From: DATKJS01 sp050015275
GTDB lineage: Bacteria; Acidobacteriota; Aminicenantia; Aminicenantales; Saccharicenantaceae
DNA length: 64,000 nucleotides
Reading direction: 5' to 3'
Assembly (NCBI GenBank): GCA_050015275.1
Contig: JBEKBS010000003.1
Location: forward strand, 81,439 to 145,438
Shown here one piece after another: positions 16,709 through 26,097 of this stretch. Position numbers and translations under genes: made by a program. The first letter of the stretch is position 1; each line of letters begins with the position of its first letter. The notes beneath the pieces are model-generated. The model was not told the DNA's origin and searched no databases. It worked only from the letters and a program-made list of their open reading frames with translations.

Positions 16709-18265
16709 CTATTTCATATTGGGAGTTTCCTTGACCGGGCTGAGCCGCAGGAGCACGGCGCCGTGGACGTTGACCTTCTGAGTGAACCAGTTTTCGAACA
16801 CGCCCCAGTCATACTGGCGCCAGGCGTCGCGGACCTTCCACTTTCCCTTGATCCCCAGGTCCTCCCAGCGCGCCGTGACCGTCGTCACGGACGCGCCGCG
16901 GTTGAAGAGCCCGACCGCCTTGGAGCCGTCCTCCATGTCTTTGGCCCAGACTTCGCGATCGTTGGCCCGGGAAACCGGGACGGCCTGCTTGCCGAGGGCG
17001 TCCTGGTTGACCTCGATGACCTCGTCGTTCCCGAGGAGGCCCAGCGTGAAATCGTCGAGCTGAGTGATATCCCCGCCGAAGATCAGTGGGGCGGCCAAGA
17101 GCGCCCAGAGGCTCATGTAGGTGTACTGCTCGTCGGGCGTGAGGGGAGTAGGCACGAGCTTGTCGCCCCAGAGGATGGACCCGACGAGGATATTGTCCGG
17201 GTCGTTCCAGCCGCCGGGGCCGGCGAATTTCTCCTTGCCGGCCTGGCCGAAGCCGATCCGGGACATGGACGTCCAGAGGCTTTTGTCCTCGGGCGGAACG
17301 CCCAGGTCGCCGGTCGTCCGCCAGTAGTTTCCCCCGACCTCCCTCCCCCACTCCCAGACGTCGCCCATCCCGTACTGGCAAAGGTTATAGACCATGTCGC
17401 GGCCGACCTTGTCCAGGGCCGACCGCATCAGGGCATAGGGTTTCTTGAGCGAGCCGGGGCTCTTGTCGGGGGCGACGTCCCCGTAGGAGCACCAGTCGTA
17501 CTTCAGGAAATCGAACCCCCAGGAGGCGAACTGCCTGGCGTCCTGCTCTTCGTGGCCGTAGCTTCCGGCAAAGCCGGCGCAGGTCGTCGGCCCCGGCGAA
17601 ATGTAGATCCCGATCTTGAGCCCGAGCTTGTGGACCGCGTCGCAGAGGGCCTTCATGTTGGGGAAATTCCTGTTCGGCCGGAGGTGGCCCGCCGCGTCCC
17701 GGGGCGCGCCGCCGATCACGGGGTCTTTCGAATCGGGCTTGATGTTCCAGCCGTCGTCGATGTTGATGTAGGAATATCCGTGGTCGACGAGGCCCGAAGA
17801 AACCATGGCCTTGGCCTGGGCCCGGACCATCTTGTCGCTGATGTTCGTGTAGGCCATGTACCAACTCGACCAGCCCATCGGAGGGGTCAGGGCGATCGTA
17901 TCACCGCAGACGATGCGGAACGGCCGCTCGGCCTTGCCGAGCGCGTTCCTCACCCGGAGCATCATGGCATGCGTGCCCTTCCGGGCGAGGGTTCCCGTGA
18001 TCCGGCCGGTCTTCGCGTCGAGCGTCAGCCCGGAGGGAAGCCCCGCCGCCGAGAATTCCATCGGGCGCTGGCCCGTCGCGGGGATTGTGTAGGCGAACGG
18101 CGACCCCGGACGGCAGCCGTAGACCATCGGCCCGTTGATCCGGGGGGCGGGCGACGGCTTGGGCGTCAGGCTGCTGGGCTGGGCGGCCAGCGGGATCGCG
18201 AGGGCGGCCAGGAAAAGCGCGACCGCCCAACGGACGGCGAGCGTCTTGCGGACACCAAGAGTCAT
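16709..18265 (-). CDS. GH27 alpha-galactosidase with N-terminal Ig-like domain
   Basis: 518 aa with a signal peptide (hydrophobic about 13-27, AAQ cleavage). Residues about 45-118 form a putative Ig/cadherin-like domain (FSAAGLPSGLTLDAKTGRITG, the He_PIG pattern). The GH27 barrel begins at TPPMGWSSWYMAY (about 128). The nucleophile Asp is in FLKYDWCSYGD (about 257) and the acid/base Asp in WRTTGDLGVP. A C-terminal beta domain follows. The enzyme removes terminal alpha-galactose (or N-acetylgalactosamine) outside the cytoplasm. Start from AGAAGGTG just upstream. It lies 32 bases downstream of the tricorn protease gene and may be read with it. Confidence 0.9.
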   Translation of the reverse strand: MTLGVRKTLAVRWAVALFLAALAIPLAAQPSSLTPKPSPAPRINGPMVYGCRPGSPFAYTIPATGQRPMEFSAAGLPSGLTLDAKTGRITGTLARKGTHAMMLRVRNALGKAERPFRIVCGDTIALTPPMGWSSWYMAYTNISDKMVRAQAKAMVSSGLVDHGYSYINIDDGWNIKPDSKDPVIGGAPRDAAGHLRPNRNFPNMKALCDAVHKLGLKIGIYISPGPTTCAGFAGSYGHEEQDARQFASWGFDFLKYDWCSYGDVAPDKSPGSLKKPYALMRSALDKVGRDMVYNLCQYGMGDVWEWGREVGGNYWRTTGDLGVPPEDKSLWTSMSRIGFGQAGKEKFAGPGGWNDPDNILVGSILWGDKLVPTPLTPDEQYTYMSLWALLAAPLIFGGDITQLDDFTLGLLGNDEVIEVNQDALGKQAVPVSRANDREVWAKDMEDGSKAVGLFNRGASVTTVTARWEDLGIKGKWKVRDAWRQYDWGVFENWFTQKVNVHGAVLLRLSPVKETPNMK

Positions 18266-18297
18266 GGGGCACCTTCTTTCGTTGGCTATGGGTTCAT

Positions 18298-21200
18298 TCA
18301 GGACCGTTTCTTTTGATAATCCGGGTAGGCCGGCTTCGTGTGCTTGGGCGCCGGGTTCTTGGCGATGAGATCGAGGGCCACTTCCACGGCCTTTTCAAGC
18401 TGCGGGTCGTGCCCGGCCTTGACCGCGGCCGGGTCCATCCCGATTTCGTAGGCGGGGTCGACGCCGTGGTTCTCCACGTCCCAAGTGCCGTTCGGGTTCC
18501 AGAACCCACTCTGCGGCGCGCCCGTGAAACCTCCATCCATCAGGGCCGCCGCGCCGGCCATCCCGACCAGTCCGCCCCAGGTCCGCATGCCCACGAGAGG
18601 GCCGATCCCGGCCGCCCGGAACAGCCAGGGCATCATGTCCCCGCCCGAGCCGGCGTATTCGTTGATGATCATGACCTTGGGCCCGTAGATGGAGCCGACC
18701 GGCGTGATATAGTCGACCCCTTCGCGGGCAGCAAAGTAGCCCATCAAGGGCCGCCTCATGTAGTCGATGATGTAGTCCGCGATGAGCCCGCCCTGGTTGA
18801 AGCGCTCGTCGATGACCGCGCCTTCCTTCCCGACCTGGGCGAAGTAATAACGGTTGAAGTTCGTGTAGCCGCCTTCGGCCGTGTCGGGGAGCCAGACATA
18901 GGCCAACCGGCCCCCGCTCATCCGGTCCACTTTCCGCCTGTTGTCCTCGACCCAGGCCAGGTTCCGGAGGCGATACTCGCTGCCCACCGGGACGACCGTG
19001 ACCTCGCGCGCGCCCTTGCCGTCTGGGCTGGGGCCGACCTTGATCACGACCTGCTTTCCTGCGGTGGCCTCGAAAGCCTTGGAGACGTCCTCGGAGACGG
19101 GGACGTCGCGGCCGTTGACCGCCAGCAGATATTCGCCGGCGGCGACACTCACGCCGGGCTGGGTCAATGGCGCCTGCAGCTGCGGGTTCCAGTTCTCTCC
19201 GCTGTAAACGCGCGCGAAGCGGTAGCGGCCGTTCTCGATCCGGTAGTCGGCGCCGAGGAGTCCGACCCTGTCCGGACTGACCTCGGGCTGATCGCCGCCG
19301 CCCACGAAGACGTGTCCGCAGGTGAGCTCGCCGAGCATCTCCTCGAAAAGATAGTTCAGGTCCTGGCGGCTGCCCAACCCCTCGAGGTACGGGGCATATG
19401 TCTTCTCGGCGGCCTTGAGGTCGAGCCCGTGGTGACCGGGGTCGTAGAAGAAATCGCGCTCGAGCCGCCAGACTTCATGGTACATCTGCCGCCACTCGAC
19501 CGGGGGATCGGCGAGGACCTCCATCTCCGCGGTCTTCAGGAGTCCCTTGCCCGGCTCCGGCGTTCCGGACGTCGCCGCGATCGTCCACTGGGGGCCTTGG
19601 TTGAAGAGGATCTTCTCTCCTGTCGCCGAGAGCGCGAAGTTCCCGACGTTGTCGAGGAACTTATCGAGCTTGCGGGTGGAGAGGTCGAACTTGTGGAGCG
19701 TCTGGGCCCCGCCCCCGCCGCCCAGGGAACCGGCGACCGGGGGCCCCTCGAGAAGGAAGACGATCCCCTCCTTGCCGGCGGCGAGCGCCAGATAATTCCT
19801 GGCCGGGACGGGCAGGGCCAGGATGCGCTGGCCGAGGCCGTCAAAGTCGATGGTGACCTTCTCGGCCTCCTTGGCCTTCGCTTCGTCCTTGGCCGGGGGC
19901 TTTTCTTTCCCGGGCCCCGGTTTATCGACCGCGTTCTTGTCTTCGGGCTTCTTCGCGTCCGCCGCCTTCTCCTCGTCGCTTTCGGGGGCGAGGGGCGAGG
20001 GCAGGTCCTTCTTCAGCACGGCGACATAGACGCTCCGCGTCACGGGCCGGTCCATGCTCGACATGTTCAGCCACCCCGGGGTCAGGCCCACGTCGGTGCT
20101 GGCCGTGAAGAAAAGGTATTTTCCGCTCCTGTCGAAAGCCGGGAACTTGGCGTCGCTCAGCCCGTCCGTGACCTGAACGGCCTTTCCGGTCTCGAGAGAA
20201 TAGACGAAGATCGCGTCCATGTGGCTCTTCAGCTGTTTGGCGAAGGTCAGCCAGCGGGAATCCGGCGACCAGCCGAAGTCGAAGGAGAAGGCGGGGTTGT
20301 AATAATAGGTCGAATCGACCTTCACCGGGATGCCCTTCTCGATCTCCACGTACCAGAGCGTCAGGCGCTTGTCGTTGTAGGCGATCTTCTTGCCGTCCGG
20401 AGACCAGACGGGCCGGTAGAAGAACGAGGGCGGGTCTCCCAGGCCGATCTTCTTCACCGGGCCCTGGCCGGCCTGGCCGACGATGTGGAGCGCGTATTCG
20501 CCCGATTCGTCCGAGAAGTAGGCGATCCATTTTCCGTCCGGCGACCAGGACGGGTCGCGCTCCATGACGCCCGTCGTCCGGGTCAGGTCGCGGACGTCCC
20601 CTTTTTCCGCGGGGACGGTCAGGATCTCGCCGCGGGCCTCGAACACGGCCCGGGCGCCGTTCGGGGAGATGCTCGCCGCGGCGATCCTCTGCCCGACCTT
20701 GACGTAATGGGGACGGACCTCGGGAAGATCGCCGTTGAGCGTCACGGACAGGCGGCGGGCTGTTCCCGTGGCCAGGTCGAAGAGATGAAGGGCCCCGAAC
20801 TGCTCGACGACGATGGCGCCGGGGCCCGCCGAGGCGGACTTGAAGTCCAGGCCGCTGTTCGGGAGGGCTTCGCTCACGGCCTTCGTCTTCGTGTCGTAGA
20901 CGAAGAGCGCGACCGGGCCCCTGCGGTCCGAAAGGAAATAGATCTTGTCCCCGATCCACAGGGGATTCGAATCGTTGGAGTTCTCCCGGGGGATCTTCTC
21001 GACCTTGAGGTCGGAGAGGTCGACGATCCAAATGGGAGTCGTCTGCCCGCCCCGGTAGCGCTTCCAGGCCTTCTGCCATTGCATCGTCGGGACATAGGCC
21101 AAGCGTGTCCCGTCGGGAGAGTATGAGGCCTGGACGCCGGACGGCAGCGGGAGTTCCTCGGGGAACCCGCCGTCGACGCTGACCGTGAAGAGGCGGGGCA

Positions 21201-21609
21201 CCGGCGAAAAGCTGTCCCTCGCCGAGCGGAAGATGACCCGTTTCCCATCGGACGTCCAGCCGACGGGCTCGTCAGCGCCCGGATGATAGGTCAGCCGCCG
21301 GGGAATCCCGCCCGCGGCCGGAACGACGAAGACGTCCGTATTCCCGTCGTACTGGCCGGAGAAGGCGACGAGGGTCCCGTCCGGCGAGAAGAACGGATCC
21401 CTCTCGATCCCGGCGCCCGTCGTCAGCCGGCTGGCGCTGCCGCCGCCGCGGCCGACCGTCCACAGGTCGCCGGCGAACGCGAAAACGATCTGGGTCCGGC
21501 TGACCGAAGGCTGCTGGAGAAGAAGCGGCTTTTCAGACTGGGCCAGAGCGAAGCCTGATGCCATCGCCAGGATCAGGACCGTCAAAGAGATCTTGAAGCG
21601 GGTCGTCAT
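18298..21609 (-). CDS. Tricorn-type protease (S41 family) with beta-propeller
   Basis: 1103 aa with a signal peptide (residues 1-23). Residues about 30-570 are TolB/tricorn propeller blades with repeated 'SPDGKxIAY' and 'SWSPDGKW' units. A charged Ala/Lys/Glu-rich insert follows at about 535-590, then a second propeller part to about 690, a core domain, a PDZ domain (about 840-910) and an S41 serine protease domain. The nucleophile is Ser988 in EYAGSGGD. Tricorn homologues break down oligopeptides; here export to the periplasm is predicted. Start has AAGGAG 8 bases upstream and the promoter at 21660-21689. Confidence 0.9.
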   Translation of the reverse strand: MTTRFKISLTVLILAMASGFALAQSEKPLLLQQPSVSRTQIVFAFAGDLWTVGRGGGSASRLTTGAGIERDPFFSPDGTLVAFSGQYDGNTDVFVVPAAGGIPRRLTYHPGADEPVGWTSDGKRVIFRSARDSFSPVPRLFTVSVDGGFPEELPLPSGVQASYSPDGTRLAYVPTMQWQKAWKRYRGGQTTPIWIVDLSDLKVEKIPRENSNDSNPLWIGDKIYFLSDRRGPVALFVYDTKTKAVSEALPNSGLDFKSASAGPGAIVVEQFGALHLFDLATGTARRLSVTLNGDLPEVRPHYVKVGQRIAAASISPNGARAVFEARGEILTVPAEKGDVRDLTRTTGVMERDPSWSPDGKWIAYFSDESGEYALHIVGQAGQGPVKKIGLGDPPSFFYRPVWSPDGKKIAYNDKRLTLWYVEIEKGIPVKVDSTYYYNPAFSFDFGWSPDSRWLTFAKQLKSHMDAIFVYSLETGKAVQVTDGLSDAKFPAFDRSGKYLFFTASTDVGLTPGWLNMSSMDRPVTRSVYVAVLKKDLPSPLAPESDEEKAADAKKPEDKNAVDKPGPGKEKPPAKDEAKAKEAEKVTIDFDGLGQRILALPVPARNYLALAAGKEGIVFLLEGPPVAGSLGGGGGAQTLHKFDLSTRKLDKFLDNVGNFALSATGEKILFNQGPQWTIAATSGTPEPGKGLLKTAEMEVLADPPVEWRQMYHEVWRLERDFFYDPGHHGLDLKAAEKTYAPYLEGLGSRQDLNYLFEEMLGELTCGHVFVGGGDQPEVSPDRVGLLGADYRIENGRYRFARVYSGENWNPQLQAPLTQPGVSVAAGEYLLAVNGRDVPVSEDVSKAFEATAGKQVVIKVGPSPDGKGAREVTVVPVGSEYRLRNLAWVEDNRRKVDRMSGGRLAYVWLPDTAEGGYTNFNRYYFAQVGKEGAVIDERFNQGGLIADYIIDYMRRPLMGYFAAREGVDYITPVGSIYGPKVMIINEYAGSGGDMMPWLFRAAGIGPLVGMRTWGGLVGMAGAAALMDGGFTGAPQSGFWNPNGTWDVENHGVDPAYEIGMDPAAVKAGHDPQLEKAVEVALDLIAKNPAPKHTKPAYPDYQKKRS

Positions 21610-21659
21610 TTCGGGCTCCTTGCAGAAAAAATCCCCCGGGGGTCAGCGCATGATTTCAG

Positions 21660-21689
21660 ATATTAGCCCCCGGCGCCTGAAAATGTCAA
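21660..21689 (-). promoter_or_regulatory. Promoter of the tricorn protease gene
   Basis: Minus strand TTGACA (21689-21684), 18-nt spacer, TAATAT (21665-21660). It stands back to back with the plus-strand promoter at 21712-21739. Confidence 0.6.
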
Positions 21690-21711
21690 TCCGGCGGCGG
21701 CCCGGGCCAAA

Positions 21712-21739
21712 TTGACTTTTCCGGGGCCGCGGCTATACT
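21712..21739 (+). promoter_or_regulatory. Promoter giving a leaderless transcript
   Basis: TTGACT (21712-21717), 16-nt spacer, TATACT (21734-21739). The ATG of the next gene is only 8 bases after the -10 box and no ribosome-binding sequence is present, so transcription should begin at or next to the start codon. Confidence 0.55.
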
Positions 21740-21747
21740 TGTCCCTG

Positions 21748-22338
21748 ATGTCCGCAAAGAGTCCGGCCGGCCCGGCCATCCTCCTCATTTCTCTTCTGGG
21801 CCTGGCCCTCGCATCCGGATCCCAGGAAGTCCCGGGCCAGCCCGCAGGGACTATTCGGATGTTCTTTACGGCCCGGTCGGCAAAGGCCGACGACACCCTG
21901 CCCGAAGAGGCCCGCAAGGGGTTCGAGGACGATGACGGACGGCCCCTCAGGGCCGTGGCTCTCGACCTCAACGGCGACGGCAAAGATGAAAAATTCTTCC
22001 TCAGCGGCGTCCCGTCGAAATCAGGCGGGAGCCAGTGGGTCGTCTGGGACGAAGCCGCGAGCACGGTCCGCGGCCTCATCATCGGCAGCATCATCTTCAT
22101 CGGGCGGGAAACCGACGAGGGTTTCCCCCGGCTCGAGACCTATTGGAAGCAGGGCGGAGACATGTCCGTCGTCTTCAATTACACCTTCAGCCGCGGAAAA
22201 TACGTCCGGGTCAATTCGCGCTCGCTGACCGTTTCCGAGATCAACGAATATTTCCGGACCAAGCCCCCGATCGACCTCGACAAAGAGCTGGCCGAGATCA
22301 AAGCGGACCATGACACCCCCCAGAATCCGGTCCCTTGA
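21748..22338 (+). CDS. Exported protein of unknown function, leaderless
   Basis: 196 aa. The signal peptide (hydrophobic about 8-22) is followed by a 170-residue soluble domain containing AVALDLNGDGKDEKFFL, a D-x-N-x-D-G repeat as in FG-GAP or other calcium-binding loops, and then a beta-rich region with WVVWDEAA. I do not recognise the family. The frame stays open upstream to 21712, but those codons coincide with the promoter, so ATG 21748 is chosen. Its stop lies 29 bases inside the next gene, suggesting co-transcription with the sugar-binding lipoprotein. Confidence 0.65.
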   Translation: MSAKSPAGPAILLISLLGLALASGSQEVPGQPAGTIRMFFTARSAKADDTLPEEARKGFEDDDGRPLRAVALDLNGDGKDEKFFLSGVPSKSGGSQWVVWDEAASTVRGLIIGSIIFIGRETDEGFPRLETYWKQGGDMSVVFNYTFSRGKYVRVNSRSLTVSEINEYFRTKPPIDLDKELAEIKADHDTPQNPVP

Positions 22339-23341
22339 CCCGTCCGAGCGGCTCGCCCGGGCCACCGTTTTGGCGCTCATCGTGTTCGCAGCCGCCTCCT
22401 GCCGGGGCCCGGCCCCGCCCGCCGGCCACAGCGGAAGGACGCTCACCGTCGCGGTCGTTCCCATGGGCACGACCCACGAGTTCTGGAAGTCCGTCCACGC
22501 GGGCGCCCTGACCGCCGCGCGCGAGCTCGGCGTCCGTCTCATCTGGAAGGGTCCGCTCAAGGAAACGGACCGGAACGAACAACTCCAGATCGTGGAAACC
22601 CTGACCGGCTCGGGCATCGACGCCCTGGTCCTCTCGCCCCTGGACGACAGGGCGCTCATCCGACCGGTCCTCGAGGCCGCCGCCCTCGGGATCCCGACGG
22701 TCACGTTCAATACCGCGCTCGCGGGGAGCGGCCCGATCGCCCTGGTCGCGACCGATAATTTCAGGGGCGGGGTCATGGCCGCGGAGCGGGTCGGCCGGCT
22801 CACGGGAGGCCGCGGCAGGCTCATCCTGGTCCGGGTGACCGAGGGCGTCGAGGGGACGAGGCTCCGCGAGGAAGGGTTCCTCGAGACGGTCCGGCGCGAT
22901 TTCCCCGGGCTCACGATCCTCTCCGACAACCAGTACGGCGGGGCGTCCACGGAGACCGCCTACCAGACCATGGAAAACCTCCTGGCCCGGTTCCCGGCCG
23001 TGGACGCGGTCTTCACGCCCAACGAATCCACGACCTTCGGCGCCTTGCGGGCCCTTCAGGACCACGGCCTGGCGGGGAAGGTCGTCCACATCGGCTTCGA
23101 CTCGTCGGCCAAGCTCATCGAGGCCCTCGGTAAAAAAGAGATCCTCGGACTCGTCCTGCAGGACCCGTTCGAGATGGGTTCCCGGAGCGTGAGAACGGCC
23201 GTCGCACATCTCAGGGGCGAGCCTTACGAAAAGAACGTGGCCACGGGAGTTGTCCTGGCCACACCTGACAACATGAACGAGCCTTCCATCCGGAGGCTCC
23301 TCGTGCCCGACCTTTCCGTCCTCGGCAAGGACGCGCGATGA
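22310..23341 (+). CDS. Sugar-binding lipoprotein (periplasmic binding protein, type 1)
   Basis: 343 aa. The N-terminus is a lipoprotein signal with lipobox ASC at about residues 29-31. The mature protein has the two-lobed type 1 fold of ribose/rhamnose-type binding proteins (Peripla_BP_4): VVPMGTTHEFWKSVHAGALTA at lobe 1, QLQIVETLTGSGIDALVLSP, then DAVFTPNESTTFGALRAL and GKVVHIGFDSSAKLIEAL in lobe 2. Such proteins deliver sugars to ABC permeases or to sensor kinases, but no permease, ATPase or kinase gene lies nearby. It overlaps the preceding gene by 29 bases and is followed 40 bases later by the GH38 gene, which points to mannose-type sugars. Confidence 0.85.
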   Translation: MTPPRIRSLDPSERLARATVLALIVFAAASCRGPAPPAGHSGRTLTVAVVPMGTTHEFWKSVHAGALTAARELGVRLIWKGPLKETDRNEQLQIVETLTGSGIDALVLSPLDDRALIRPVLEAAALGIPTVTFNTALAGSGPIALVATDNFRGGVMAAERVGRLTGGRGRLILVRVTEGVEGTRLREEGFLETVRRDFPGLTILSDNQYGGASTETAYQTMENLLARFPAVDAVFTPNESTTFGALRALQDHGLAGKVVHIGFDSSAKLIEALGKKEILGLVLQDPFEMGSRSVRTAVAHLRGEPYEKNVATGVVLATPDNMNEPSIRRLLVPDLSVLGKDAR

Positions 23342-23381
23342 TGGAGGCCGGGCGGCATTTCGAGAGCATGAGGAGACGCCC

Positions 23382-26078
23382 ATGAATCAAGCCGGAAAGA
23401 GACGTCTGGCCGTCCTCCTGACCGCGGCCTTCGGGGCCGCGATCGTCCTTTCGGGAACGGCGATGGAAAAAAGGAGCCCAGCCGTGAAAACCGCTCAAGA
23501 GACCGGATCAAGGACCTCCCCGCCTGCCGCGGGAGGCCTGTTCATCATCTCGTCCAGCCACCAGGACATCGCCTGGATGGATTCGCCCCAGAAATGCGTC
23601 GAGTTCAGGGATAGGAACGTCATCAGCCCCGCCCTGGCCATGCTGGGCAAGAACGGCGCCTACGCCTTCAGCATGGAGAACATGCTCAACCTCATGGAGT
23701 ACCTGGAGCGCCACCCCGACCGGAAAGACGAAATCGCCCGCTATACGCGGGAGGGCCGGATGGAGTGGGGGGCGACGTTCAACCAGCCCTACGAATCCCT
23801 CCTCAGCGGCGAGCAGCTCGTCCGGGAAGCCTATTTCGGCCGGCGCTGGATCAAGAAGAATTTTCCCGGCTGTGACGCCCGGGTCTACTTCAGCCCCGAC
23901 GTGCCCGGCCGGTCCATGCAGATGCCCCAGATCCTGGCCAAGGCGGGCATCCCCTACCTGGTCATGAGCCGCTACCAGGAGGGCCTCTACCGCTGGGCGA
24001 GCCCGGACGGGACCTCCGTCCTGGCCTATTCGCCGGGCCATTACGGGAATGCGTCCGCCTATCTGAACGCCGCGCCGGAGGAGGCCGCCAAGGCCATCGC
24101 CGGGAAGGTCGCCAAGTGGGAAGAATATCACGCCGCGCGCAACCTCCCGCCCCGGTTCCCGCTCCTCAATTCCGTCGACTTCTCCCAGCCGACCGACTTT
24201 GACGCCCTGATCAAGAATTGGAATGGGAGCGGCCGGACGGCCGGGGCTGTCCCCCTGACCATGGAGTATTCCTCGGCCCGCCGGTTTTTCGAGGCGATCG
24301 ACATCAAGGCCGCGAAGTTCCAGACGATCACGGGCGAGCGGCCCAACCTCTGGCTTTACATCCATGGGCCGACCCATCATTGGGCCATTTCCGCGGGGCG
24401 CGAGGCCGGGAGGCTGCTTCCGGCGGCCGAGACCTTCAGCGCGGCCCGGGCGGTCATCGAGGGCGGCTTCAGCGCCTATCCGGCCCGCCGGCTCGAGGAG
24501 GCCTGGCAGGCCGCGATCTATCCGGACCACGGCTGGGGGGGAAAAGAGGGGCAGGTCACGGACCGCCTCTTCCGGAAAAAATACGAGTTCGCCCGGGACG
24601 AGGGCCGCGACATGCTCTCCACGGCCCTGGCCGGTATCGCCCCTCACATCAAGACCCGTCCCAACCCGGGCGTTCCCCTCATCGTTTTCAACACCCTCTC
24701 CTGGAAGCGGACGGATCCCGTCGTCTGCCTGGTCACGCCGCGGAGCGGGGATTTCCTCCTTCGCGATGGCGATGGAAAAGAGACCGCGTATCAACGGCTC
24801 CCCGCCCTCCCCGGCCAGGCCGAGGGCGCCGTCAGGATCGAATTCGCCGCCGGGGACGTCCCCGGCCTGGGTTACAAGACCTGGTACCTGGCCGAAGGGC
24901 GGCCGGCGAGCGTCATGAATCCCGCGTCGGCCCGGGCGAACAGCGTCGAGAACGCTTTTTATAGGATCGAGCTCGCCCCCGGCGGGGTCAAGAGCATCTT
25001 CGACAAGGAGCTCGGCCGGGATGTCCTGGCCGCCGGGAAATTCCTCGGCTTCGAGGTTTTCACCATGCAGTCTGTCGGCAACGGGGCCGGCGAGTTCGGG
25101 CGGGTCCAGCAGCCGACCATGGAGGGCTTCGACCGGCTCGGTCTGCACGGCCCGGCCTGGAAACTCAGCGAAACAGAATCCGGCCCGATGAAGACGGTCT
25201 TCATCCTGGAGCAGCCGCTCAAGAATTGCACGGTCCGGCAGAGGCTCATCGTCCGGAACGATGTCAAGCGGATCGACTGCGAGGTCGACCTCCTGGGCTG
25301 GGACGGCGACCCGTACAGGGAATTCCGGATGGCCCTCCCGGTCAACGCTGAAAAAGGCCGGGTGGCCTACGAGGTGCCCCTGGGCGTCGTCGAGGTGGGC
25401 TCGAGCGAGATCAAGGGCCCCGGCGGCCCGGCCTACGGGAATCTCGTCTATGACGAAGAGTGTTCCGACATCCGGCCACGCGAGGTCCAGAACTTCCTCA
25501 GCGCGGGCGACGACCGTTTCGGGGTCACCTTGAGCACGAGCGTCGCCGTCTGCGATTATAAAGATCCGACGACCTCACCCGTCGCGTACCCGGTCCTCCA
25601 GCCCATCCTCCTCGCGTCCCGGCGGAGTTGCCACAGCGAAGGGAACTGGTATCTCCAGGAGGGCGACCATCATTATCGTTTTTCGCTGACGAGCCATGGA
25701 CCGGGCTGGCGGAGCGGCTATAAACAGGGGATCCAGCCCAACAATCCCCTGATCGCCCTCGTGAACCCGGCGGCCGGAGCCGGCGCTTCCCTGCCGGATA
25801 CGATGTCGTTCCTCTCGCTCTCCGCCCCGAATATCCTGGTCAGCACGCTCAAGAAAGCCGAGGACGACGACTCCGTCATCCTCCGGGTCTACGACATCGA
25901 GGGGAAGGACGCCGAGGCCCGCCTCAACCTCTTCTTCCCGCTGAGATCACTGGAAAGCGTCAACATCATCGAGGAGGCCCCGAAGGGGCTGAAGCCGGCG
26001 AAAGACGGCTTCGTCCTGAAGGTCGGCCACCACGCCGTCGAGACGTTCCGGCTCGTCCCCGGGGAAAAGCGGAACTAG
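23382..26078 (+). CDS. GH38 alpha-mannosidase, secreted
   Basis: 898 aa with a signal-like N-terminus (hydrophobic about 9-27). The GH38 catalytic domain begins at SSHQDIAWMD; His60 and Asp62 would bind zinc, and Asp173 in FSPDVPGRS is the expected nucleophile and third ligand. THHWA at about 330 supplies the further His. The C-terminal half has the long beta domain of GH38 enzymes (EFAAGDVPGLGYKTW, FRMALPVNAEKGRVAYEVPLG). It cleaves alpha-mannosides from glycans. Start has GAGGAGAC just before. It follows the sugar-binding lipoprotein in the same direction. Confidence 0.9.
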   Translation: MNQAGKRRLAVLLTAAFGAAIVLSGTAMEKRSPAVKTAQETGSRTSPPAAGGLFIISSSHQDIAWMDSPQKCVEFRDRNVISPALAMLGKNGAYAFSMENMLNLMEYLERHPDRKDEIARYTREGRMEWGATFNQPYESLLSGEQLVREAYFGRRWIKKNFPGCDARVYFSPDVPGRSMQMPQILAKAGIPYLVMSRYQEGLYRWASPDGTSVLAYSPGHYGNASAYLNAAPEEAAKAIAGKVAKWEEYHAARNLPPRFPLLNSVDFSQPTDFDALIKNWNGSGRTAGAVPLTMEYSSARRFFEAIDIKAAKFQTITGERPNLWLYIHGPTHHWAISAGREAGRLLPAAETFSAARAVIEGGFSAYPARRLEEAWQAAIYPDHGWGGKEGQVTDRLFRKKYEFARDEGRDMLSTALAGIAPHIKTRPNPGVPLIVFNTLSWKRTDPVVCLVTPRSGDFLLRDGDGKETAYQRLPALPGQAEGAVRIEFAAGDVPGLGYKTWYLAEGRPASVMNPASARANSVENAFYRIELAPGGVKSIFDKELGRDVLAAGKFLGFEVFTMQSVGNGAGEFGRVQQPTMEGFDRLGLHGPAWKLSETESGPMKTVFILEQPLKNCTVRQRLIVRNDVKRIDCEVDLLGWDGDPYREFRMALPVNAEKGRVAYEVPLGVVEVGSSEIKGPGGPAYGNLVYDEECSDIRPREVQNFLSAGDDRFGVTLSTSVAVCDYKDPTTSPVAYPVLQPILLASRRSCHSEGNWYLQEGDHHYRFSLTSHGPGWRSGYKQGIQPNNPLIALVNPAAGAGASLPDTMSFLSLSAPNILVSTLKKAEDDDSVILRVYDIEGKDAEARLNLFFPLRSLESVNIIEEAPKGLKPAKDGFVLKVGHHAVETFRLVPGEKRN

Positions 26079-26097
26079 CCCGAAGCGACGGCCGGAG

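Noticed and set aside
18313..21126. 937-codon open frame opposite the tricorn-type protease
   Set aside because: Its composition (many Arg, Gly, Val and Asp, no family motif) is that expected from antisense of a high-GC gene. The protease frame has propeller repeats, PDZ and the catalytic Ser.
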